In this document: piece after piece, positions 33,429-42,451 of the stretch | Position numbering within the stretch: position 1 is the stretch's first letter | How the letters are laid out: each line of letters opens with the position of its first letter | NCBI GenBank assembly: GCA_050480705.1 | Contig: JBJHAX010000003.1 | Location: forward strand, 1-64,000 | Direction: 5' to 3' | Length of the DNA stretch: 64,000 nt | From: JBJHAX01 sp050480705 | GTDB lineage: Bacteria > Actinomycetota > Nitriliruptoria > Nitriliruptorales > Nitriliruptoraceae | Made by a program: the position numbers and the translations under genes | Notes under the pieces: generated by a model | Database searches by the model: none | What the model saw: only the letters and a program-made list of their open reading frames with translations | Told to the model about the DNA's origin: nothing

Positions 33429-36315
33429 GTGTCTGAGCACGTCAGCGCGCAACGCGACCGCATCGTCGTCCGCGGTGCCCGTGAGCACAATCTGCGCGAC
33501 GTCGACGTCGATCTGCCCCGCGATGCGCTGATCGTCTTCACCGGCCTGTCGGGCTCGGGCAAGTCGAGCCTGGCGTTCGACACGATCTATGCAGAAGGCC
33601 AGCGACGCTACGTCGAATCGTTGTCGGCGTATGCGCGACAGTTCCTGGGCCAGATGGACAAGCCCGATGTCGACGTCATCGAGGGCCTGTCGCCTGCGAT
33701 CTCGATCGACCAGAAGTCGACGTCGAGAAATCCCCGATCGACGGTAGGCACCATCACCGAGATCTACGACTACCTGCGTCTGTTGTACGCGCGGATCGGG
33801 ATCCCACATTGCCCCAACTGTGGTCGCGCAATCGCCCAGCAGACTGCAGAACAGATCGTCGACCAGGTCGGTGCGTTGCCGGTCGGTACCCGGTTCCAGG
33901 TGCTCGCACCTGTCGTGCGTGGACGCAAGGGCGAACACGCGAGTCTGTTGCGGCAACTCGCGACCGACGGGTACGCGCGTGTGCGGATCAATGGCGACAT
34001 CCACGCAATCGACGAAGCCCCCAAGCTCGACCGCAACCGCCGTCACGACGTCGAGGTCGTCGTGGATCGTCTGGTCCAGAAGGGAGACCTGCGCAGGCGG
34101 CTGACCGACTCGATCGAGACCGCCCTACAACTCGCGGACGGGCTCGCCATGATCGAGATCCTGCCGTCAGGCGGCGAGGGCGACACGGCAGTGCCCGGGC
34201 CTCAGCAACTGACGTTTTCCGAACATCTGGCATGCACGCACTGCGGGGTGAGTTACGACGAGTTGGCGCCACGCAACTTCTCGTTCAACTCGCCCTACGG
34301 CGCCTGCGAGACGTGTTCGGGACTCGGCACCCGCCTGATGGTCGATGCCGATCTCGTGATCGGAGACCCGGACAGTTCGGTCGAAGACGGCGTCATCGTT
34401 CCGTGGGCGACCGGGATGCAGTCTGGCTACTACCAACAACTACTGCGTAGCGTCATGGCGCATCTCGGGGCCGATCCCACGACCCCTTGGCGAAAGCTGC
34501 CTGACGCGGTCCGTGACGCGATCCTCAACGGGCTCGACGAGCGGGTCCAGGTCTCGTACACGAACCGTTACGGGCGGCGTCGTTCGTACCGAGCTCGGGT
34601 CGAGGGTGTGCTGGCCTCGCTTCGCCGCAGACACGCCGAAACCGAATCGGAGTACACCCGGGCGCAGATCGAGCAGTACATGCGCGAGATCCCGTGCCCG
34701 GACTGCCAGGGGCGGCGACTCAAGCCGGTTGCGCTGGCGGTGACCGTCGGTGGCCTGGGCATCGCCGAGCTCACCGCGAAGAGTGTGGCCGACGCCGACG
34801 AGTTCGTTCGTGCGTTGGAGCTCGATGAACGCCAGGAGCTGATCGCGGGGCGGGTTCTCAAGGAGATCCGTGCCCGTCTGGCGTTCCTGCTCGACGTCGG
34901 CCTCGACTATCTGGCGCTCGACCGCGCTGCCGGGACGCTGTCGGGTGGAGAGGCGCAACGGATCCGCCTGGCAACGCAGATCGGGGCGGGCCTCGTCGGC
35001 GTCCTCTACGTCCTCGATGAACCTTCGATCGGGCTCCACCAGCGCGACAACGAACGTCTCATCGACACGTTGCTGCGCCTGCGGGATCTGGGCAACACCC
35101 TCATCGTCGTCGAACATGANNNNNNNNNNGGCGACGATCGACGCTGCTGACCACGTCGTCGACATCGGGCCGGGCGCAGGCGAACACGGCGGACGCATCG
35201 TCCATTCGGGTTCGGTCGACGCGCTCAAACGCCTGACCGTGAAGTCGCTCACCGGCGCCTACCTGGCGGGCGCCCGTTCGATCGAGATCCCCCGACAGCG
35301 CCGATCGGGCGACGGTGATGCCCTGACCGTGGTGGGAGCATCGGCGAACAATCTGTGCGACGTCGACGTCGATTTCCCTCTGGGAACGTTCATCGGCGTG
35401 ACCGGCGTGTCGGGGTCCGGCAAGTCCACGCTGGTCAACGACATCCTCTCGAACGTGCTCATGCGCCACGTCTACGGCTCACGACAGATCGCAGGACGCC
35501 ACACCCGCGTGGCGGGCCTGGAGCATGTCGACAAGGCGGTCGTGGTCGACCAATCACCGATCGGACGCACACCACGCTCGAACCCGGCCACCTACACGGG
35601 CATGTTTGACCATGTCCGCCGTCTGTTCGCGGCAACGCCTGAAGCCAAGGTCCGCGGCTATCAGCCCGGACGCTTCTCGTTCAACGTCAAAGGGGGACGC
35701 TGCGAGGTCTGCAAGGGAGACGGGACGCTTCGCATCGAGATGCATTTCCTTCCCGACGTCTACGTCCCGTGTGACACCTGCAAAGGACGCCGCTACAACC
35801 GCGAGACACTCGAGGTCCATTACAAGGGACGAACGATCGCCGAGGTCCTCGAGATGTCGGTGGAGGAAGCCCTGGCGTTCTTTGAGAACCAGCGTGCCAT
35901 CGCCACCCATCTGCAGACACTCGCCGATGTGGGCCTTGGCTACGTCAGGCTCGGTCAACCAGCGACGACCCTGTCGGGGGGTGAGGCGCAGCGTGTGAAG
36001 CTCGCGAGCGAACTGCGCAAGCGTTCGACAGGTCGCACGGTCTACATCCTCGACGAGCCGACCACCGGCCTGCACTTCGACGACGTCCGGCGCCTGCTCG
36101 AGGTACTGCACCGTCTGGTCGACAAAGGCAACACCGTCATCGTCATCGAGCACAATCTTGACGTCATCAAGACGGCGGACCACATCGTTGACCTCGGCCC
36201 CGAAGGCGGCAGTGGGGGAGGCCGTGTCGTGGCGGCGGGCACACCCGAGCAGGTCAGTGCTGCGCCGGCGAGCTATACCGGCAAGTTCCTGCGTGAGGTG
36301 CTCACCGGCGCGTGA
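33429..36315 (+). CDS. uvrA: UvrABC system protein A (interrupted by an assembly gap)
   Basis: UvrA is the damage-sensing tandem ABC ATPase. It has Walker A motifs GLSGSGKSS and GVSGSGKST, signatures LSGGEAQRIRLATQIG and LSGGEAQRVKLASELR, and zinc-type cysteine clusters (CPNCGRAI, CTHCGVSYDE with CETCSGLG, and CEVCKGDGT with CDTCKGRRYN). Ten N at 35120-35129 fall just after VEH in the first ATPase half. Outside them 2877 bases remain, a multiple of three, so the two halves join in frame. Comparison with the usual VEHDEDTI motif predicts three missing bases. GTG 33429 is chosen, with GGAG 11 bases upstream; ATG 33405 is the alternative. Confidence 0.94.
35120..35129. other. Assembly gap (10 N) inside uvrA
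   Basis: Ten undetermined bases between GA (35118-35119) and GGCGACG (35130 on). Family conservation suggests the true insert is three bases completing Asp-Glu. Confidence 0.99.
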
Positions 36316-36327
36316 CGGCGACGCGGG

Positions 36328-37512
36328 TCAGTCGGGACGTGGCTGGGGGCCACGTTCGAGACGAAGTTCCTCCGTGTGGTCGCGGTCCGGCAGTCGCACG
36401 GTGCTGTCGTCGCGAGCCGGCGTCTCACCATCGGGTGCAGGGTCGCTGTGCGCCGTGTCGCGCACCTGGCGGGCCAGCGTCCTGTCGTCGTCGGTGACAT
36501 CGCGGGTCAGCACCGCGTAGCCCGTGTGCTGACCGGCCAGGTCGACGAGCTGGCTCGGCATGCGGATCGAGGCGGCGTCGAACGCGATCTTGATCCGTTC
36601 GCGCAGCTGCCGGGCGATGTCCCAGTTGCGTAGTGGCCGGGTTGGGATGACCAGTCGGATCTTCACGCCGTCAGGCCCGAGGTGCTGGACTCCCCAGATC
36701 TCAGGTGGACCGATGACATCGGGGCCCCATACCGGGTCCTTCGCGAGGCTCGAGGCGACCTCGTGGATGACGGCCTTGGCCGTCGGGATGTCCGCATCGA
36801 GTGCGACGGGAACGTCGAACGTCGCGCGCGCCCAGTGTTGTGAGAGATTGCCCACACGCTGCATCGAGCCGTTGAGGACGTGATGGACGACGCCGTCGAC
36901 GTCACGGAACGCCGTCGACCGAAGGCCGACACGTTCGACCTCGCCGAACACGCCGTCGACTTCGATCCAGTCGCCGACGCCGTACTGGTCCTCGACGAGC
37001 ATGGCGATGCCGGCGATGACGTCCCGGACGAGCTGTTGCGCACCGAAGCCGACGACGACGCCGATGAGTCCCGCTCCGGCGAGAATGGGTTGCAGGCGGA
37101 CGTCGAGGATGGCCAACACGGCCAGCAGCGCGGTCACCCAGATGACCGCCGCGACCACGCCGCGCATCACACCCACGATCGCGTTGAGCCGTTGCAGGCG
37201 ACGGGCCCGGAACCGCTGCGTCTGGGTGATGGCGCCGCGGCGTTGCGCGCGCGTCAGGCGCTGCTCGATGCGTTGCTCCATCGCGCCCGCGAACCGTGTG
37301 ACGAAACGGCGCAGCAGGCGCGTGATGACATATGCGACGATGATGATGGCGACGATGCGCAGCATCGTGCCCACGACGTCGGCGGCACTCGCAAGCAGTT
37401 CGTCGCCGGTCTGGCGGTAGACGTAGCGACACAGCAGCGTTGCGTCTGCGCCGGTCCCACAGACCTCGGCTTCGAGGGCGTCGATCGGCGAGGTCTGCCC
37501 ACCGTCGTCCAT
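36328..37512 (-). CDS. MscS-family mechanosensitive ion channel
   Basis: A 394-residue protein. Two or three N-terminal helices include RIVAIIIVAYVITRLL and the pore-lining TM3 region ILAGAGLIGVVVGFGAQQLV, whose Gly/Ala packing is typical of MscS. The beta-domain signature VGDWIEVDGVFGEVERVGLRST follows, then a cytoplasmic alpha/beta vestibule. A polar Asp/Arg-rich tail of about 50 residues ends the protein. It would release solutes during hypo-osmotic shock, which complements the betaine importer in this window. ATG 37512 (MDDGGQTSPID) has AAGGG upstream. The gene converges on uvrA with 12 bases between stops. Confidence 0.88.
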   Translation of the reverse strand: MDDGGQTSPIDALEAEVCGTGADATLLCRYVYRQTGDELLASAADVVGTMLRIVAIIIVAYVITRLLRRFVTRFAGAMEQRIEQRLTRAQRRGAITQTQRFRARRLQRLNAIVGVMRGVVAAVIWVTALLAVLAILDVRLQPILAGAGLIGVVVGFGAQQLVRDVIAGIAMLVEDQYGVGDWIEVDGVFGEVERVGLRSTAFRDVDGVVHHVLNGSMQRVGNLSQHWARATFDVPVALDADIPTAKAVIHEVASSLAKDPVWGPDVIGPPEIWGVQHLGPDGVKIRLVIPTRPLRNWDIARQLRERIKIAFDAASIRMPSQLVDLAGQHTGYAVLTRDVTDDDRTLARQVRDTAHSDPAPDGETPARDDSTVRLPDRDHTEELRLERGPQPRPD

Positions 37513-37623
37513 GCTCGCGCCCTTCGCCGCCTGCGTTTCTGATGGTAGGCGCGCCAAACCTGGGATCCGTGGAGGTGGTCACTGCTCCTTCACGTCCCCG
37601 GTGGGGCGCCGAGGAGCCGCCAG

Positions 37624-37629
37624 TACGCT
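37624..37629 (+). promoter_or_regulatory. Possible uvrC -10 element, near-leaderless
   Basis: TACGCT, preceded by CCAG as at the hisA and uvrA sites, ends nine bases before the uvrC ATG. If used, transcription would start almost at the initiation codon, and no Shine-Dalgarno is visible, which fits leaderless initiation. Confidence 0.3.
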
Positions 37630-37638
37630 TCAGCGACG

Positions 37639-39564
37639 ATGACTGCGACCTCTGCACCGGCGTGGCGACCTGCACCGTCCTCGATCCCCGACAGGCCCGG
37701 TTGCTATCTGTTCCGGGACGGCGATGGTCGGGTGCTGTATGTCGGCAAGGCCAAGAGCCTTCGCGCACGCGTCTCGAGTTACTTCGCAGCACATGACGCC
37801 CTGCACCCGCGCACAGGCGCGATGGTGCGTGCCTCCCGGTCCGTCGAATGGATCGTCGTCGGCAGCGAGGTCGAAGCGCTGCATCTCGAGTTCACCCTCA
37901 TCCAGCGCCATCGGCCGCGGTACAACATTCGCTACCGCGACGACAAGTCCTATCCCTACCTGGTGCTCACGACCTCCGAGGAGGTGCCACGGGCACGCGT
38001 GCAACGGGGAAGCGTGCCTGCGGGCGACCGCCGCTTCGGCCCCTACGCACACGCCTACGCGATCCGGGAGACCCTCGATCTGCTCCTGCGGGTGTTCCCC
38101 ATCCGCAGCTGTTCGCCCGGCGTCTACCAACGGGCGGCGCGCACCGGCAAGCCCTGCCTGCTGCACCACATCGAACGGTGTGACGCGCCATGCACAGGCG
38201 CGATCTCCGTGGAGGCGCACCGCGCGCTCGTCGACGAACTCGCGGGCTTCCTCGACGGCGACAACGCGGATGTCCTCGAGCGACTCGAGAAGGAGATGCT
38301 CGCGGCTTCCGAACGGACCGACTTCGAACTGGCGGCCAGGCGGCGGGATCAACTCGAAGCAGCCCGCACCGCCCTGGAGAAGCAGGAACTCGTCGCTGCC
38401 GGCGACGAGGATCTCGACGCCATCGGTCTCTACGAAGACGAGCTCGACGCCAGCGTGCAAGCGTTCTTCGTACGCCGGGGACGTCTGGTCGGACGACGAG
38501 CGTGGAGCGTCGACAAGGTCGAGCCACTCGACCCCGACGAGTTGCTGAGCTCGTTCCTCCTCGAGCTGTACAGCTCATCGCCCGATGACATCCCGCCGGT
38601 CGTCGTGGTACCGACACTGCCGCAGGATCACGACGTCCTCGCCGAGTTGTTGTCCGAGCAACGGCGCGAAGCCGCCTCCGGCAAGAGTGGTCGTGTGCGG
38701 TTCGTCGTGCCCAAGCGTGGAGCGCGACGTGACGTGCTCGCGGCCGTGACCGACAACGCCCGCGCATCCTTCGAGCGGTCCCGGCTGCAGCGCGCATCGG
38801 ATTTCGACAGCCGCACCCGTGCGTTGGAAGAACTGCAGCGCGCGCTCGAACTCGACGAAGCACCCCTGCGCATCGAATGCTTCGACATCTCGCATCTGGG
38901 CGGCACGGACGTCGTCGGCTCGATGGTGGTCTTCGAGGACGGCCTGCCCCGCAGGTCCGACTATCGACGGTTCAAACTCAGCATCGACGCCAATGACGAC
39001 TACCAGGCGATGCGCGAGGTCATTCGTCGTCGCTTCTCCCGCACATCAGACACCGAGGCGGCCAACACGCCAGCCGGTGACGCCTCAGACCAGCAGCCGG
39101 TGGCGCGCTTCGCCTACCCACCCGGACTGGTCGTCGTCGATGGTGGCCCCGGTCAACTCGCCGCCGCACTCGACGCCGTCGCCGACCTTGCCGTCACGCC
39201 GACGGCGTTCGCAGCGCTCGCCAAACAATTCGAAGAGTTGTGGCTGCCCAACCGCTCGCGGCCTGTCGTCCTGCCCCGTGGAAGTGAAGCGCTCTATCTC
39301 CTGCAACGCATCCGGGACGAAGCGCACCGGTTCGCGGTCAACTACCAGCGCACGCGCAGGGGAGCGACGGTCCGCGGCTCGACACTCGAGGCGATTCCCG
39401 GGGTCGGGCCGAACAGGCGACAGGCGCTGTTGCGGCGTTTCGGTTCGGTGTCCGCCGTGCGGCAAGCCTCGGTCGAGGACCTGGCCGAGGTGCAGGGGGT
39501 GTCACGTACGCTCGCTGAACGCATCCATTCGCATCTTGCCGGTGGCGGGGAGAGCAGCCGATGA
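37639..39564 (+). CDS. uvrC: UvrABC system protein C
   Basis: UvrC (641 residues) makes both incisions in nucleotide excision repair. The N-terminal GIY-YIG nuclease is GCYLFRDGDGRVLYVGKAKSLR; the UVR domain (about 210-250) binds UvrB; the C-terminal RNase H-like nuclease includes ECFDISHLGG, VVDGGPGQL and DEAHRFAVNYQR; tandem helix-hairpin-helix motifs lie near the end (IPGVGPNRRQALLRRFGS). A stretch of about 15 extra residues sits after the FSRTSDTEA segment. It overlaps rapZ by ATGA. Confidence 0.96.
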   Translation: MTATSAPAWRPAPSSIPDRPGCYLFRDGDGRVLYVGKAKSLRARVSSYFAAHDALHPRTGAMVRASRSVEWIVVGSEVEALHLEFTLIQRHRPRYNIRYRDDKSYPYLVLTTSEEVPRARVQRGSVPAGDRRFGPYAHAYAIRETLDLLLRVFPIRSCSPGVYQRAARTGKPCLLHHIERCDAPCTGAISVEAHRALVDELAGFLDGDNADVLERLEKEMLAASERTDFELAARRRDQLEAARTALEKQELVAAGDEDLDAIGLYEDELDASVQAFFVRRGRLVGRRAWSVDKVEPLDPDELLSSFLLELYSSSPDDIPPVVVVPTLPQDHDVLAELLSEQRREAASGKSGRVRFVVPKRGARRDVLAAVTDNARASFERSRLQRASDFDSRTRALEELQRALELDEAPLRIECFDISHLGGTDVVGSMVVFEDGLPRRSDYRRFKLSIDANDDYQAMREVIRRRFSRTSDTEAANTPAGDASDQQPVARFAYPPGLVVVDGGPGQLAAALDAVADLAVTPTAFAALAKQFEELWLPNRSRPVVLPRGSEALYLLQRIRDEAHRFAVNYQRTRRGATVRGSTLEAIPGVGPNRRQALLRRFGSVSAVRQASVEDLAEVQGVSRTLAERIHSHLAGGGESSR

Positions 39565-40436
39565 ACGACGTGGCCCGACCCCGCATTCTCGTCATCAGCG
39601 GGCTGTCCGGCGCAGGTCGTTCGACGGTGTCCAACGTCGTCGAAGACCTCGGATGGTTCGTCATCGACAACCTGCCTCCGGCACTGATCCAGCGCGTCGC
39701 CGAGTTGGCGTTCGCTCCTGGATCGTCGATCAACCGGCTCGCGGTCGTCGCGGACGTGCGCGGGCGGGAGTTCTTTGATGAGCTCGTCGACAATCTCGCC
39801 GAGCTTCGCAGGGCGGGCGCCGACCTGCGTGTGGTCTTCCTCGAAGCGGACGATGACGTGCTGCACCGTCGTTTCGAGGAGACGCGCCGCCGCCATCCGG
39901 CGGCTGAGGGCGGGGCGGTCCTCGACGGGGTGCGCCGCGAACGTGAACAACTCGTTGAACTTCGCGGACTCGCCGACCTGATTCTCGACACCAGCGGGCT
40001 CAACGTCCACGAGCTTCGCGACCGGGTCGAGGAGCTGCTCGGTGAGCACGGTGCCGGGCAGCTGCGCATCGACGTGGTGTCGTTCGGGTTCAAGCACGGC
40101 CCGCCGCGCGACGTCGACCTGCAGATGGACGTGCGCTTCCTGCCCAATCCCCACTGGGTCGACGAACTGAGGGCGCTGACAGGAAAGGATGCGCCGGTAC
40201 GCGCGTACGTGCTCGAACAGGACAGCACCCGCCCGTTCCTCGACGCCTTCCGCGGGCTCCTCGACATCGTGGTGCCGGGCTACGTCGCCGAAGGCAAGCG
40301 CTACCTCACGATCGGCATCGGGTGCACGGGAGGCCAGCACCGATCGGTGACCATCGCCGACGACATCGCCGATCATCTGCGGACCACGACCAAGCTGCCC
40401 GTGTTCGTCCACCATCGCGACCTGCGTGGGGAGTGA
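39561..40436 (+). CDS. rapZ: RNase adapter / nucleotide-binding protein RapZ (YvcJ)
   Basis: RapZ-family P-loop protein of 291 residues. The N-terminal nucleotide loop reads GLSGAGRST, with arginine in place of the Walker lysine, which is common in actinobacterial members. The C-terminal domain holds SFGFKHGPP, DVRFLPNPHW and IGIGCTGGQHRSVTIAD, the sensory region that in E. coli binds glucosamine-6-phosphate and RNA. In actinobacteria the target is unclear because GlmZ is absent. It is fixed in the uvrC-rapZ-yvcK-whiA cluster by overlapping or closely spaced starts. Confidence 0.93.
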   Translation: MNDVARPRILVISGLSGAGRSTVSNVVEDLGWFVIDNLPPALIQRVAELAFAPGSSINRLAVVADVRGREFFDELVDNLAELRRAGADLRVVFLEADDDVLHRRFEETRRRHPAAEGGAVLDGVRREREQLVELRGLADLILDTSGLNVHELRDRVEELLGEHGAGQLRIDVVSFGFKHGPPRDVDLQMDVRFLPNPHWVDELRALTGKDAPVRAYVLEQDSTRPFLDAFRGLLDIVVPGYVAEGKRYLTIGIGCTGGQHRSVTIADDIADHLRTTTKLPVFVHHRDLRGE

Positions 40437-40438
40437 TC

Positions 40439-41383
40439 GTGGCCGATGTCGCTGGCGTGGGAGCCATCAAGCGTGCGGTGGCGATCGGCGGTGGGCATGG
40501 CACCGCCCGCACACTTCGTGCACTGCGCCTCGTCGCCGACGACGTGAGCGCCGTCGTCACCGTCGCTGACGACGGAGGTTCGTCCGGGCGGCTGCGACGC
40601 GACCTCGGCATCCCGCCGCCGGGCGATCTGCGCATGGCGTTGACGGCGCTCGCGCACAACGGGGAGCTGGCGCACCTGGGGAGTCACCGCTTCTCCAGGG
40701 GCGAGCTCGCCGGACACAGCCTCGGCAACCTCATGCTGGCCGGACTGCTCGACCAGGCGGATGGCGACCTGGTTGCCGCACTGGCGCGCTTCGGGCAGCT
40801 CCTCGATGTTCGAGGGCGCGTGCTGCCCTGCGCAACCCAACCGCTACAACTCCACGGGACCGTACGTGCTCGTGAGGTCGTGGGTCAGGCATCCCTCGCG
40901 GCGACGTCTTCTCTCGAGCGGGTGTGGATCGAACCCTCAGATGCGGTGGCACCATCCCAGGCAGTCGCAGCGATCACCGAGGCCGAACTGGTGGTACTCG
41001 GGCCGGGATCGATCTACACGAGCCTGCTCCCGAACCTGCTCGTGCCGGGGATCGCGTCTGCACTTGCGCAAACCCCCGCTCGCATTGCGTTCGTGACCAA
41101 TCTGCGCGAACAGCCGGGGGAGACCGAAGGCCTCACACTCAGCGAGCATCTGGCTGCCCTGTTCGCTCACGTGCCCGAATCGCGTGTCGACGTCGTCGTT
41201 GCTCATGCGGGCGCGGATCCATCCGGTCCAGGGCGACCACTGACGCCCGACGTCGACCAGCTCGCGGCCGACGGGTGGACGCTGGTGCGCTCGGATGTGC
41301 TCGATGGCCATGACGGGCACGACCCACACGCGTTGGCGCAGGCACTCGTGGACGCTGCACGGCTGGACATCGAGTCGTCGTGA
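40439..41383 (+). CDS. yvcK: YvcK/CofD-like gluconeogenesis factor
   Basis: A 314-residue UDP-sugar-binding regulator of the CofD-like family. The nucleotide-binding loop is AIGGGHGTARTLRAL and the next strand VTVADDGGSSGRLR; later motifs are VVLGPGSIYTSLLPNLLVPGI and FVTNLREQPGETEG. In Bacillus and mycobacteria YvcK (CuvA) controls carbon flux into cell-wall precursors, and it is distinct from the F420 enzyme CofD. GTG 40439 has GGGGAG five bases upstream, three bases after the rapZ stop. It overlaps whiA. Confidence 0.92.
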   Translation: MADVAGVGAIKRAVAIGGGHGTARTLRALRLVADDVSAVVTVADDGGSSGRLRRDLGIPPPGDLRMALTALAHNGELAHLGSHRFSRGELAGHSLGNLMLAGLLDQADGDLVAALARFGQLLDVRGRVLPCATQPLQLHGTVRAREVVGQASLAATSSLERVWIEPSDAVAPSQAVAAITEAELVVLGPGSIYTSLLPNLLVPGIASALAQTPARIAFVTNLREQPGETEGLTLSEHLAALFAHVPESRVDVVVAHAGADPSGPGRPLTPDVDQLAADGWTLVRSDVLDGHDGHDPHALAQALVDAARLDIESS

Positions 41384-42333
41384 CCCCCGAGTCGTTCACC
41401 GACCAGGTGCGCCAGGAAGTCGCACGGCTACCCCTGGGAACCCGTGGAGAGATCATCGCCGAGTTCGCGGCGTTGCTGCGTGTCGCTGGCGCGGTGATCC
41501 TGCGCACCGGGCACGACGGATTCGGGGTCGAAGTCACCACCGCGTCGGGAGCCGTCGCGCGCAGGGCACATCTTCTGCTGCACCGGGGATTCGGCATCCG
41601 GCCGGAGCTCAGGATGCGTTCAGCGTCGGGCATCGACAAACGACCGACCTACCTCGTCGCTGTCGGAGCCGGATCCGGCAGCGTGCTTCGTGAAGCAGGT
41701 GTCGTCGACGCGGCAGGCGAACTGCTCGACGACGTTCCCGACGAGATCGTGGACGCTGCACCGCATGCGTGGCTTCGTGGCGCGATTCTTGCGGGTGGGT
41801 CGTTCTCGACGCCGGGACGACCAGCGCACCTCGAGATCGGTGTGCGCAGCCAACGTGTCGCGCAGCAGATTGCTGACCGGCTCGGCGAAGCGCTCGACGC
41901 GCGGGTGCACGTCGCATCGACAGGACGCCGCCGGCGCGTGGTCGTCAAGTCGGGCCGGGCCATCGGTGATCTGCTGGCCTATCTGGGGGCGTCGCAGGCG
42001 TTCCTGCGTTGGGACGACCAACGTCTGCGTCACGAACTGCGCGGGGAAGCCAACCGGCTTGCGAACGCAGACACGGCCAACCTCCGCAGGTCCGTCACGT
42101 CAGCCGAACGGCAGGTCCGCGCGGTTCAGGACGCGCTGGACAGCCGCGCACTCGACGATTTTCCGCCCGAGTTGCAGGAGGCAGCGCTGGTGCGCCTGGC
42201 GAATCCGGCCGCCTCACTCGCCGAACTCGGCGAGTTGCTCGATCCACCGGTCGGCAAGTCGACGGTCGCGCGTCGCCTGGCCCGGATCGTGGATTCCGGC
42301 GCTGCTCCCTCCGCGACAGACCGTGACGGTTGA
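41380..42333 (+). CDS. whiA: WhiA sporulation/cell division regulator
   Basis: WhiA (317 residues) combines two LAGLIDADG-like domains (about 1-190, containing VARRAHLLLHRGFGIRPEL and WLRGAILAGGSFSTPGRPAHLEI) with a C-terminal helix-turn-helix (about 240-305, ending in GKSTVARRLARIV). In Streptomyces it works with WhiB on division genes; it also occurs in non-sporulating actinobacteria. The GTG start overlaps the yvcK stop. It closes the four-gene cluster and is followed by a convergent gene. Confidence 0.94.
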   Translation: MTPESFTDQVRQEVARLPLGTRGEIIAEFAALLRVAGAVILRTGHDGFGVEVTTASGAVARRAHLLLHRGFGIRPELRMRSASGIDKRPTYLVAVGAGSGSVLREAGVVDAAGELLDDVPDEIVDAAPHAWLRGAILAGGSFSTPGRPAHLEIGVRSQRVAQQIADRLGEALDARVHVASTGRRRRVVVKSGRAIGDLLAYLGASQAFLRWDDQRLRHELRGEANRLANADTANLRRSVTSAERQVRAVQDALDSRALDDFPPELQEAALVRLANPAASLAELGELLDPPVGKSTVARRLARIVDSGAAPSATDRDG

Positions 42334-42371
42334 GGGACGTTCGTGCCTGCCGCGCTGACCTCAGGAACCGT
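42326..42371. terminator. Possible hairpin after whiA
   Basis: ACGGTTGAGG (42326-42335) can pair with CCTC (42359-42362) and AACCGT (42366-42371), leaving a three-base bulge and a 23-base loop. It overlaps the whiA stop. It is a weak candidate between convergent genes. Confidence 0.25.
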
Positions 42372-42451
42372 GGAGCAGGCGGCGATATCGAGCGTGCAGG
42401 GGTACGCGACGGCCGGCCACATGCCGTCACCGCCGGAGGATGTGGGCCGGT

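Noticed and set aside
33276..33429. LexA/SOS box upstream of uvrA
   Set aside because: I looked for a GAAC-N4-GTTC-like dyad in the divergent region and saw none.
33429..36315. uvrA as two separate genes or a broken gene
   Set aside because: The known bases total a multiple of three and the halves carry the two complementary ATPase modules of one UvrA.
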